Both the position numbers and the translations under genes were made by a program. DNA of 64,000 nucleotides from Lachnospiraceae bacterium. Lineage in GTDB: Bacteria; Bacillota; Clostridia; Lachnospirales; Lachnospiraceae. The notes beneath the pieces are model-generated. The model saw only the letters and a list, made by a program, of their open reading frames with translations. It did no database searches and was not told the DNA's origin. Position 1 is the first letter of the stretch, and each line of letters begins with the position of its first letter. The stretch is from contig JALFLM010000129.1 in the NCBI GenBank assembly GCA_022774705.1, forward strand, positions 22,628-86,627, read 5' to 3'. Positions 57,667 to 64,000 of this stretch are shown here, in pieces.

Positions 57667-57948
57667 TCAGAACCGGAAACTGAGCCAGACAGCCAGTGCA
57701 ATCTGAAGTACCAGAATAACCGGCATCCCCAGGACAAAGTACCAGTGTTTCGTTTTGTGCCGGAACACATACATGCCTGCCAGACAGCCCGGGCAGCCGC
57801 CTGCAAGTGCCAGAAGGAACAGCGTCCGCTCTTTTATGCGCCATCTGTTTTTTCTGGCCCGCCTTTTATCGGCAAACATGGTGAAAAATCCTGCCAGATT
57901 GATCGCAAGCAGGTAGATAAGAAAAATATTTTGAAGCAAATCATTCAT
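57667..57948 (-). CDS. DUF1294 small membrane protein
   Basis: A 93-residue protein from ATG 57948, chosen because GGAGGAGG lies 8 nt upstream; a longer start at 57972 would place that site inside the coding region. Four hydrophobic segments with the DUF1294 core: FADKRRARKNRWRIKERTLFLLALAGGCPGCLAGMYVFRHKTKHWYFVLGMPVI. The DKRRA...R.KE..L pattern and the G(C/S)PGa segment are characteristic. Function unknown. It is transcribed leftward, away from the regulator. Confidence 0.88.
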   Translation of the reverse strand: MNDLLQNIFLIYLLAINLAGFFTMFADKRRARKNRWRIKERTLFLLALAGGCPGCLAGMYVFRHKTKHWYFVLGMPVILVLQIALAVWLSFRF

Positions 57949-58051
57949 CGGAGCAGCCTCCTCCTGTGTCATTTATCGTGTGCTCAGAGCGTAATCACTG
58001 TCAGTTTATCACAGAAAGCCGTATTTTACCATAGAAAAGCGATTCCGTCTA

Positions 58052-58098
58052 TTGACACCGATTCAACATTGTTATACAATCACTATAACAATTATAAC
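58052..58098 (+). promoter_or_regulatory. Sigma-A promoter with inverted-repeat operator for the YtrA-type regulator
   Basis: TTGACA (58052-58057) and TACAAT (58075-58080) are 17 bp apart. GTTATA (58071-58076) and TATAAC (58084-58089) form an inverted repeat with a 7-bp centre spanning the -10 and start site, and a second TATAAC lies at 58093-58098. The position suits autorepression by the downstream regulator. Confidence 0.65.
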
Positions 58099-58112
58099 GA
58101 GGCGGTGAACAT

Positions 58113-58511
58113 ATGATAATTCAGATTAATATGGATTTTAACAGTGATGAAGCATTGTATATTCAGCTGTGCAATGAGATTATTCGTGGAATTGCACTGG
58201 AGCAGATTCATGAAGGGGATGTATTGCCGTCGGTGCGTCAGCTGGCTGAAGTAATCGGTATTAATATGCATACAGTGAATAAAGCATATACCGTACTGAA
58301 GCAGGAAGGATTTATTAAGCTGGACCGCCGCAGAGGTGCGATAATTTCACTGGATGTGGATAAATATCAGGCGATTCAGGAATTGAGGGAGAATCTGAAT
58401 GTGGTCCTGACGCGGGCACTCTGTAAAAATGTTACCAGAGAAGAGACCCATCAGCTGGTGGATGAGATTTTTGACCGGTATATGCCTGGCGCAGGCGGTG
58501 AAGACCGGTAG
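58113..58511 (+). CDS. YtrA-subfamily GntR regulator at the head of the mcsA-mcsB-clpC cluster
   Basis: A 132-residue winged-helix protein: QLCNEIIRGIALEQIHEGDVLPSVRQLAEVIGINMHTVNKAYTVLKQEGFIKLDRRRGAIIS is the GntR DNA-binding domain (about 17-78). The short helical tail is of YtrA size, too short for an FCD or UTRA domain. A GAGGCGGTGAAC site precedes the ATG. YtrA regulators normally control ABC transporter operons, but none lies here. Instead it occupies the position that ctsR holds before mcsA in most Firmicutes, 59 nt from mcsA. I infer that it may control this stress operon or its own gene. Confidence 0.88.
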   Translation: MIIQINMDFNSDEALYIQLCNEIIRGIALEQIHEGDVLPSVRQLAEVIGINMHTVNKAYTVLKQEGFIKLDRRRGAIISLDVDKYQAIQELRENLNVVLTRALCKNVTREETHQLVDEIFDRYMPGAGGEDR

Positions 58512-58529
58512 AATATATCGATTGATTGT

Positions 58530-58557
58530 TGATACAGGACATTTGATACAGGACAAA
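58530..58557 (+). repeat. Two direct 14-bp repeats immediately before mcsA
   Basis: TTGATACAGGACAT (58530-58543) is followed directly by TTGATACAGGACAA (58544-58557), 13 of 14 identical. It lies 13 nt before the mcsA start and overlaps nothing else. It is not a canonical CtsR box, whose AGGTCAA heptads repeat every 10 bp. Confidence 0.75.
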
Positions 58558-58570
58558 GAAGGGAGACTAT

Positions 58571-59185
58571 ATGCTTTGTGAAAGATGTGGGCAGAGAGAG
58601 GCGAATGTGCGCTACACCGAAATCGTCAACGGTGAAGTGACAGAGCATAACCTCTGCATGGAATGCGCCAGAACAATGGATTTTGGCGGTCATAAATATG
58701 CAGCGGCTTTATTTGACGGGGAATCCCAGCTGGGCAGACTGCTGTCGGGACTTCTGGGATTCGCTGCGGATCCTGCACAGGAGGAAGCCGGTGCGGACGG
58801 AAGAAACATCGTCTGCCCCGTGTGCCATACTTCCTATGCGGAGTTCGTAAAGGAGTCCCGTTTCGGCTGTGCCGACTGTTATGAGATGTTCAAGCTGCTG
58901 ATGGGCGATCATATCAAGACCCTTCAGGGCAGTGATACGCATACCGGCAAACGTCCCATGAAATGCCGCAGCAGGATCAATCCGGCGGGAGCAAAGATTG
59001 CCGCTGACAGTGGTGAAGGGGCAGCCGAGGATATTTCCGGAAAACAGACAGTCAGCGCCGAGGAGCGGATCGCAACTCTGGAGGCGCACCTGAAGGAAGC
59101 GCTGCGGGAGGAAGAGTATGGGGCGGCAGCCAGATACCGGGATGCGATCCGGGCACTGAAAGCGGAGGTGGCATCCAATGAATAA
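58571..59185 (+). CDS. mcsA: McsA (zinc-binding UVR-domain partner of McsB)
   Basis: McsA activates the arginine kinase McsB and targets clients to ClpC. 204 residues with two zinc CxxC pairs in the first part (CERCGQREANVRYTE and CMEC), two more in the middle (CPVCHTSYAEF, CADCYEMF), and a C-terminal UVR motif (ATLEAHLKEALREEEYGAAARYRDAIRALKAE). The normal order of zinc fingers then UVR helix is kept. A GAAGGGAGACT site lies before the ATG. It overlaps mcsB by 8 bp. In this genome its partner kinase appears degenerate, so McsA may act mainly as adaptor for ClpC. Confidence 0.94.
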   Translation: MLCERCGQREANVRYTEIVNGEVTEHNLCMECARTMDFGGHKYAAALFDGESQLGRLLSGLLGFAADPAQEEAGADGRNIVCPVCHTSYAEFVKESRFGCADCYEMFKLLMGDHIKTLQGSDTHTGKRPMKCRSRINPAGAKIAADSGEGAAEDISGKQTVSAEERIATLEAHLKEALREEEYGAAARYRDAIRALKAEVASNE

Positions 59186-60203
59186 ATGGTTTGAAGTAAC
59201 AGGAAAGCCCCAGGGCATTGTGGTGTCCAGCCGGATCCGCCTTGCCCGCAACATAGAGGGCCATGTATTTCCCGGCAAGATGCAGGAGTCTGAAAAGCAG
59301 GCACTGCTCAGGGAGCTCCGTCAGGGGCTGAGCGGATTTGATATGTCTTATACGGATCTGAGGCAGATGAATCAGAATGAAAAAAAGGCATTAAAGGAGC
59401 GAAAGTTGATCAATTCCACCATCGCGGGCCGCAATACCAGCATGGGACTCTATACCTCCGCCGATGAGTCGGTAAGTATTCTGCTGGGCGGCGATGATCA
59501 TCTGCGTTTCCAGTGTTTACTTCCCGGTTCTGCCCTTCATAAGGGATGGGAGATCATGGATGAGCTGGACGACCGGATCAATGAGTATTTTGATTACGCA
59601 TTCAGCGAAAAATACGGCTATCTGACAGCTTTTCCCACCAATATGGGGACCGGTCTGAGAGCTTCCGTTGATCTGCACCTGCCGCTTCTGTCAAAGGAGC
59701 GCAATTTCAAGCGTCTCATGGAAGAGATCGGGCGCATGGGCATCAGTCTGAAAGGGGTATGCGGCGGCGATCCTTCCGAGAATTACGGCAATCTGTACCG
59801 GTTGTCCAACCAGAAGACGCTGGGACAGACAGAGAAGGAAATTATTGAAAATGTGGAGCGCTTTGCCATGCAGCTGGCAGGCCAGGAGCGTCAGGCGGAG
59901 AATGAGATCGTCCGCACAAAGCGGGGCGACGTGGAGGATGAAATCTACAAATCCTTCGGCGTACTGCGCTATGCCAGAAAGCTTTCCTTTAAGGAAGGCA
60001 TGATGTATCTGTCTCAGATCCGCATGGGTATGGCGAATGGTCTGATTCATATGAAAGAGCCTGTAAATATCCACAGTCTTATGCTTCAGTCACAGCCGGC
60101 CAGCCTGATGCAGTATGCAGGCCGCAGCCTGACCGAGGAAGAATCACGTATCGTGAGGGCACAGTTTATCAGAGAGCATCTGCCGGAATGTGAACTGAAA
60201 TAA
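59178..60203 (+). CDS. mcsB: McsB-type ATP:guanido phosphotransferase with altered active site
   Basis: 341 residues with the phosphagen-kinase fold. ATP-binding arginines are present: SSRIRLARN, DDHLRFQ, TGLRAS and RTKRGDVEDEIYKSFG. The loop usually written NEEDH is GGDDH (104-108), so the catalytic Glu equivalent to E121 of Geobacillus McsB is Asp106 and the preceding Glu is Gly. The YGEGSEA-type loop is CGGDPSENYGN (195-205), placing Gly or Asp at the position of E212. The C-terminal IVRAQFIREHL resembles the allosteric pArg site. I infer weak or no kinase activity. Overlaps mcsA by 8 bp and precedes clpC. The family assignment itself is certain. Confidence 0.93.
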   Translation: MNKWFEVTGKPQGIVVSSRIRLARNIEGHVFPGKMQESEKQALLRELRQGLSGFDMSYTDLRQMNQNEKKALKERKLINSTIAGRNTSMGLYTSADESVSILLGGDDHLRFQCLLPGSALHKGWEIMDELDDRINEYFDYAFSEKYGYLTAFPTNMGTGLRASVDLHLPLLSKERNFKRLMEEIGRMGISLKGVCGGDPSENYGNLYRLSNQKTLGQTEKEIIENVERFAMQLAGQERQAENEIVRTKRGDVEDEIYKSFGVLRYARKLSFKEGMMYLSQIRMGMANGLIHMKEPVNIHSLMLQSQPASLMQYAGRSLTEEESRIVRAQFIREHLPECELK

Positions 60204-60247
60204 AATCCGGAAACGGAACCGTAAAAACGTAACAGGAGGAAATTTGC

Positions 60248-62689
60248 ATGAACAGCAGATTTACAGATAAAGCAAAATCCGCAATCGGCTATGCAAGGGC
60301 AGCGGCATCTCAGCTGCAGCATGGCTATGTGGGGACCGAGCATCTTTTGATCGGTCTGCTGCAGGAAAGTGAAGGCGTGGCATCCATGGTGCTGCAGGCC
60401 AACGGAGTGGAGGAGGAGCGCCTGATCGGACTGGTCAGTCAGCTGATCACGCCCATGAGCAGTGTAAGCACTCAGGAAATCGGCAGCTACAGCCCCCGGG
60501 CCCAGTATGCGCTCAGCAACAGTGCCAAAGAGGCCAACCGTTTCCAGTCTCAGCTCATCGGAACGGAACATATTTTACTGGCAATCATCAAGGACAGTGA
60601 CTGTGTGGCAACAAGGCTGCTCAATACCATGCATGTGAAGATCCGCAAGGTATATACCGATCTTCTGCAGGCCATGGGAGAGGACGGCGGAAGCTACCGG
60701 GAAGAGCTGGAGGGCCGTGGTCAGAAGAATGCCCGGAGCAGTACGCCCACACTGGACAGCTACAGCCGTGATCTGACCGCCATGGCCCGGGAAGGAAAGC
60801 TGGATCCGGTCATCGGCAGGGAAAATGAGGTCAGCCGCGTGATTCAGATCCTGAGCCGGAGAACCAAGAATAATCCCTGCCTCATCGGTGAGCCCGGCGT
60901 GGGAAAAACGGCCATCGCAGAGGGGCTGGCCCAGGCTATCGTAGCGGGTGATATTCCCGATACGGTTAAAAACAAACGTGTGCTGACATTGGATATTTCC
61001 GGTATGGTAGCCGGTTCCAAGTACCGGGGCGAATTTGAAGAGCGCATCAAAAACGTGCTGGAGGAAGTGCGGGAAGATGGCAATGTTCTTCTGTTTATTG
61101 ATGAAATTCACACAATTATCGGAGCCGGCGGAGCGGAAGGCGCCATTGATGCTTCCAACATCATGAAGCCTTCACTGGCCCGGGGGGAGCTGCAGCTGAT
61201 CGGTGCAACGACCATTGATGAGTATCGCAAATATATCGAAAAGGATGCGGCACTGGAGCGCCGTTTCCAGCCGGTGCAGGTGGATGAGCCATCAGAGGAG
61301 GAGACATTTGAGATCCTGAAGGGGCTGCGCCATCGCTATGAAGAGCACCACAAGGTGACTATCACCGACGATGCCCTGTGGGCAGCGGTGAAATTATCGG
61401 CCCGCTATATTAACGACCGTTTTCTGCCGGACAAGGCCATTGATCTGATTGATGAGGCTTCTTCCAGAATTCGTCTGGGAGCTTACACAGCGCCTCCCGA
61501 ACTGGAAAAGCTGGAAGCACAGATCGAAGAACTGAATCAGGAGAAGGAAAAAGCGATTCAGACGGAAGCCTACGAAAAAGCAGGAGAGATCAAGCAGAAG
61601 CAGAACGAGCTGCGCAGCAGACAGGAGGCACTGCGGGAAGCCTGGGAAAAGGAGAAAAAAGAGTCATCTCTGGTGGTGGGTGACAATGATATCGCCGGAG
61701 TCGTTTCCCAGTGGACAAAGATTCCCGTTCAGAAGCTGGAGGAGACAGAGGCAGAACGTCTGATGAATCTGGAAAAGATCCTGCATGAGCGCGTCATCAG
61801 TCAGGATAAGGCGGTATCGGCTGTGGCAAGAGCCATCCGCCGCGGGCGCGTGGGTCTGAAGGATCCGAACCGCCCCATCGGTTCCTTCCTGTTCCTGGGT
61901 CCCACCGGTGTGGGCAAAACGGAGCTTTCCAAGGCACTGGCACAGGCCCTGTTCGGCACGGAGAATGCGCTGATCCGGGTTGATATGTCCGAGTACATGG
62001 AGAAACACAGCGTATCGAAGCTGGTGGGTTCACCGCCCGGATATGTGGGCTACGAAGAGGGAGGACAGCTCAGCGAAAAGGTACGCCGCAGCCCCTATTC
62101 GGTAATCCTGTTTGATGAAATCGAAAAAGCCCATCCCGATGTGTTCAATACCCTGCTGCAGGTGCTGGACGACGGCCATATCACCGACTCCCAGGGCCGG
62201 AAGATCGATTTCAAAAATACAGTCATTATCATGACCTCCAATGCCGGTGCTTCCCGGATCATTGAACCGAAGCAGCTGGGCTTCATCACTGCCGTTTCCG
62301 AGGAGGAAACCTATGATAATATGAAGCAGAACGTTATGGAGGAAGTCAACCGCCTGTTCAAACCGGAATTTCTGAACCGTATCGATGAAACCATTGTTTT
62401 CCATGCGCTGGACAGAGAGGCAGTCGGCCGGATCATGGATCTTATGCTGAAGTCCATCAACAAACGGATGAAATCCCAGATGAATCTGACGCTGCAGGTG
62501 GATGATGCGGCCCGTCAGGTTCTGATGGATAAAGGATACGACCAGAAATACGGTGCCAGACCGCTGCGTCGGACCATTCAGAATGAACTGGAGGACATGC
62601 TGGCAGAGGAAATCCTTACAGGCCGCATCAAAGGCGGCGACACGGTGGAGATTACGGCATCGGATGGAAAGCTGGCACTGAAGATGTGA
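60248..62689 (+). CDS. clpC: ClpC-type AAA+ unfoldase
   Basis: The Hsp100 unfoldase that feeds ClpP, 813 residues. The double Clp N-domain (1-145) has [18 protein letters not shown] and [18 protein letters not shown]; the two TEH glutamates correspond to the phosphoarginine-binding residues known in Bacillus ClpC. D1: Walker [10 protein letters not shown] (about 214), Walker [10 protein letters not shown]. The middle coiled coil ([25 protein letters not shown]) carries the UVR-like motif for adaptor binding. D2: Walker [10 protein letters not shown] (about 551), [15 protein letters not shown]. The IGL-type ClpP loop is not spotted by eye. An AGGAGGAAATTTGC site precedes the ATG. Confidence 0.96.
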   Translation: MNSRFTDKAKSAIGYARAAASQLQHGYVGTEHLLIGLLQESEGVASMVLQANGVEEERLIGLVSQLITPMSSVSTQEIGSYSPRAQYALSNSAKEANRFQSQLIGTEHILLAIIKDSDCVATRLLNTMHVKIRKVYTDLLQAMGEDGGSYREELEGRGQKNARSSTPTLDSYSRDLTAMAREGKLDPVIGRENEVSRVIQILSRRTKNNPCLIGEPGVGKTAIAEGLAQAIVAGDIPDTVKNKRVLTLDISGMVAGSKYRGEFEERIKNVLEEVREDGNVLLFIDEIHTIIGAGGAEGAIDASNIMKPSLARGELQLIGATTIDEYRKYIEKDAALERRFQPVQVDEPSEEETFEILKGLRHRYEEHHKVTITDDALWAAVKLSARYINDRFLPDKAIDLIDEASSRIRLGAYTAPPELEKLEAQIEELNQEKEKAIQTEAYEKAGEIKQKQNELRSRQEALREAWEKEKKESSLVVGDNDIAGVVSQWTKIPVQKLEETEAERLMNLEKILHERVISQDKAVSAVARAIRRGRVGLKDPNRPIGSFLFLGPTGVGKTELSKALAQALFGTENALIRVDMSEYMEKHSVSKLVGSPPGYVGYEEGGQLSEKVRRSPYSVILFDEIEKAHPDVFNTLLQVLDDGHITDSQGRKIDFKNTVIIMTSNAGASRIIEPKQLGFITAVSEEETYDNMKQNVMEEVNRLFKPEFLNRIDETIVFHALDREAVGRIMDLMLKSINKRMKSQMNLTLQVDDAARQVLMDKGYDQKYGARPLRRTIQNELEDMLAEEILTGRIKGGDTVEITASDGKLALKM

Positions 62690-62749
62690 TTGCTCAGAGC
62701 AGGGCGGATTCATCTGAAAATTACAGCTGAAAAACACAAAAAAGTCAGC

Positions 62750-62778
62750 TTGCAACTTTACACAAGTTATATTATACT
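62750..62778 (+). promoter_or_regulatory. Sigma-A promoter for the small protein-radA transcript
   Basis: TTGCAA (62750-62755) and TATACT (62773-62778) are 17 bp apart. The start would be near 62785, giving a ~75-nt leader. Confidence 0.75.
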
Positions 62779-62798
62779 GAAAATACCATGACAACTGT

Positions 62799-62829
62799 CC
62801 CGTCCGCCGGTTTATGCCGGCGGTACGGG
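62799..62829 (+). promoter_or_regulatory. GC-rich hairpin in the leader of the small protein gene
   Basis: CCCGTCCGCCGG (62799-62810) pairs with CCGGCGG-T-ACGGG (62817-62829) around TTTATG, with a single bulged T. It lies 30 nt before the start codon and could shield or stabilise the message. No T-run follows. Confidence 0.5.
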
Positions 62830-62859
62830 TTGCAGACAAAACGATAGGAGGACATTATT

Positions 62860-63267
62860 ATGTCAGCGGTGAAGGAATTATTACGTGCGGAGAGCGATGG
62901 AAGCATCAGCTTTGGTGATTACACATTGGATAAAAAGACAAAACTGCCGGGTTTCGAGCATAAGGGAGACGAATATTACGTAAAAACCTATGCGGAAAGC
63001 ACGCATCTGGAAAAGAATGGCATGTTTGTATACGACTCCGTTCCCGGAACAGCCGTAACCGGTTTTATGGTGACGGAATCAGGTGCTGAATTTACGGTTG
63101 AAGGAGAGAAAGACGCACAGATCACACTGGAACTGGCAGCAGGAGAAAATTATACCATTTATTTTGATGAGAAACCTGTAGGACAGATGATCACCAATGC
63201 ATCCGGTAAGCTGGCCATCAGCGTTGAACTGGGAGAAGCACCGGTATTCGTTCAGGTGCGCAGATAA
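62860..63267 (+). CDS. Small conserved beta-rich protein of unknown function
   Basis: A 135-residue protein of alternating strands (SFGDYTLDKKTKLPGFEHKGDEYYVKTY, GMFVYDSVPGTAVTGFMVTESGAEFTVEG, TLELAAGENYTIYFDEKPVGQM, LAISVELGEAPVFVQV). No signal peptide or metal motif. Similar small proteins next to radA in Lachnospiraceae are sometimes labelled endosialidase chain, but nothing here supports that activity. An AGGAGGACATTATT site precedes the ATG. It has its own promoter and reads into radA after 8 nt. Confidence 0.75.
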   Translation: MSAVKELLRAESDGSISFGDYTLDKKTKLPGFEHKGDEYYVKTYAESTHLEKNGMFVYDSVPGTAVTGFMVTESGAEFTVEGEKDAQITLELAAGENYTIYFDEKPVGQMITNASGKLAISVELGEAPVFVQVRR

Positions 63268-63275
63268 TTACATAT

Positions 63276-64000
63276 ATGGCAAAAGCAAAATCAACTGTAT
63301 TTTTTTGTAAATCATGTGGTTTTGAGTCGTCCAAGTGGCTGGGGCAGTGCCCCGGCTGCCGGGAATGGAACACCTTTACGGAAGCTCCGGCGGCAAAAGC
63401 AAGCAAAGGTTCCGGTCAGGGAGGCCGGGGCCTCGGTGCGGCAGCCATTTCGGGAGGAAGCAGTGAGGCGGTTCGTCTGGAAGAGATTGACATGACTCAT
63501 CAGCCCCGCATGGACACAGGAAGTGCAGAACTGAACCGGGTACTGGGCGGCGGCATCGTACCCGGTTCACTTATTCTGGTGGGCGGTGATCCGGGTATCG
63601 GTAAATCCACGCTCCTTCTGCAGACCTGCAGACAGCTGGCAGCCTCCGGAAGAAAGGTTCTGTACATTTCCGGGGAGGAATCCCTGGCACAGATCCGCAT
63701 GCGGGCAGACAGGATCGGACATTTCACAGGAGATCTGACATTCTACTGTGAGACGGATCTTGATATTATTGAAGAAAAACTGAATATATGGAAGCCGGAG
63801 GTGGTGGTGATCGACTCCATCCAGACCATGTACCGGGAAGAGGTGGCGGCTGTGCCCGGCAGCGTCAGTCAGGTGAGAGAGTCCACTTCGGTACTGCTGC
63901 GGCTGGCAAAAGGGCTGGGAATCGCCATCTTCATTGTGGGACATGTGACGAAGGAAGGAACGGTGGCCGGTCCCAGGATTCTGGAGCATATGGTGGATAC
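63276..64000 (+). CDS. radA: DNA repair protein RadA (partial, cut by the window edge)
   Basis: RadA/Sms is a RecA-like DnaB-type helicase that helps process recombination intermediates. The visible 241 residues begin [19 protein letters not shown], with a zinc finger of four Cys (11, 14, 25, 28: CKSCG and CPGC). Then comes [23 protein letters not shown] with Walker A (about 104-112), LYISGEES and [11 protein letters not shown] (Walker B), followed by [21 protein letters not shown]. No clear Shine-Dalgarno site lies before the ATG; translation may depend on the gene upstream. The RadA-specific KNRFG motif and Lon-like domain would be to the right of the window. Confidence 0.95.
   Translation, partial: [241 protein letters not shown]

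Noticed and set aside
58530-58557. CtsR operator before mcsA
   Set aside because: The CtsR consensus needs GGTCAA heptads 10 bp apart; here the repeated core is AGGACA with a 14-bp period.

Overview
The window reads as a chromosome segment of a Gram-positive, spore-forming member of the Clostridia, most likely a Lachnospiraceae-type gut anaerobe. The basis is gene content and style: an S-box (SAM-I) riboswitch before metK, a stage II sporulation protein R gene, an F-type ATPase operon with AtpZ/AtpI and a sodium-type c-subunit, a membrane pyrophosphatase, a FemX-type peptidoglycan branching enzyme, clustered mcsA-mcsB-clpC, and many small clostridial families (DUF1934, DUF5685, DUF2201/VWA, DUF2974). 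No rRNA, tRNA, phage, insertion sequence or CRISPR array was seen. Promoters are mostly clean sigma-A types, and rho-independent terminators are strong.

Layout, left to right. 1-5 kb: a partial unknown protein, murA, and riboswitch-controlled metK. 5-14 kb: glucokinase, then a tight LRR / VWA-DUF2201 / MoxR-type AAA+ operon, malQ, and a large secreted CAP-domain protein. 14-18 kb: a small membrane protein on the minus strand, then the sua5 / LMW-phosphatase-like / rpiB / dCMP deaminase operon, whose upstream promoter carries a perfect LexA-box-like palindrome. 18-25 kb: the complete atp operon. 25-33 kb: ispE with a GntR regulator, then spoIIR, femX and an alanine-racemase-like gene on the minus strand, then ddl on the plus strand. 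33-41 kb: rpoB and rpoC. 41-49 kb: membrane pyrophosphatase, FeoA-FeoB fusion, a DUF2974 hydrolase-like protein and a Na/Pi cotransporter. 49-58 kb, minus strand: glyA, rsuA-type pseudouridine synthase, aspS, hisS, a DnaJ-like protein, DUF5685, a zinc-ribbon membrane protein and DUF1294. 58-64 kb: a YtrA-type GntR regulator, mcsA, mcsB, clpC, a small conserved protein and the start of radA.

The genes fall into a few functional groups. Cell-wall precursor synthesis is covered by murA, ddl, the alr-like gene and femX. Ion-coupled energetics comes from an ATP synthase and a membrane pyrophosphatase that both carry sodium-type signatures. Protein quality control comes from McsA, McsB, ClpC and a J-domain protein.

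The most interesting signal concerns protein-arginine phosphorylation. The gene in the position usually held by the arginine phosphatase YwlE has lost the catalytic Cys, Arg and Asp and gained a long charged helical tail. In the same window McsB, the arginine kinase, keeps its ATP-binding arginines but lacks the two catalytic glutamates. ClpC still has the N-domain glutamates of the phosphoarginine reader. CtsR, the usual first gene of the mcsA-mcsB-clpC operon, is replaced by a YtrA-type regulator. Together these suggest a lineage in which the system has been lost or re-purposed. Other points worth a look are a 171-nt nested palindrome after metK, a possible small RNA unit after the atp operon, and a hairpin between the Shine-Dalgarno site and the start of hisS.
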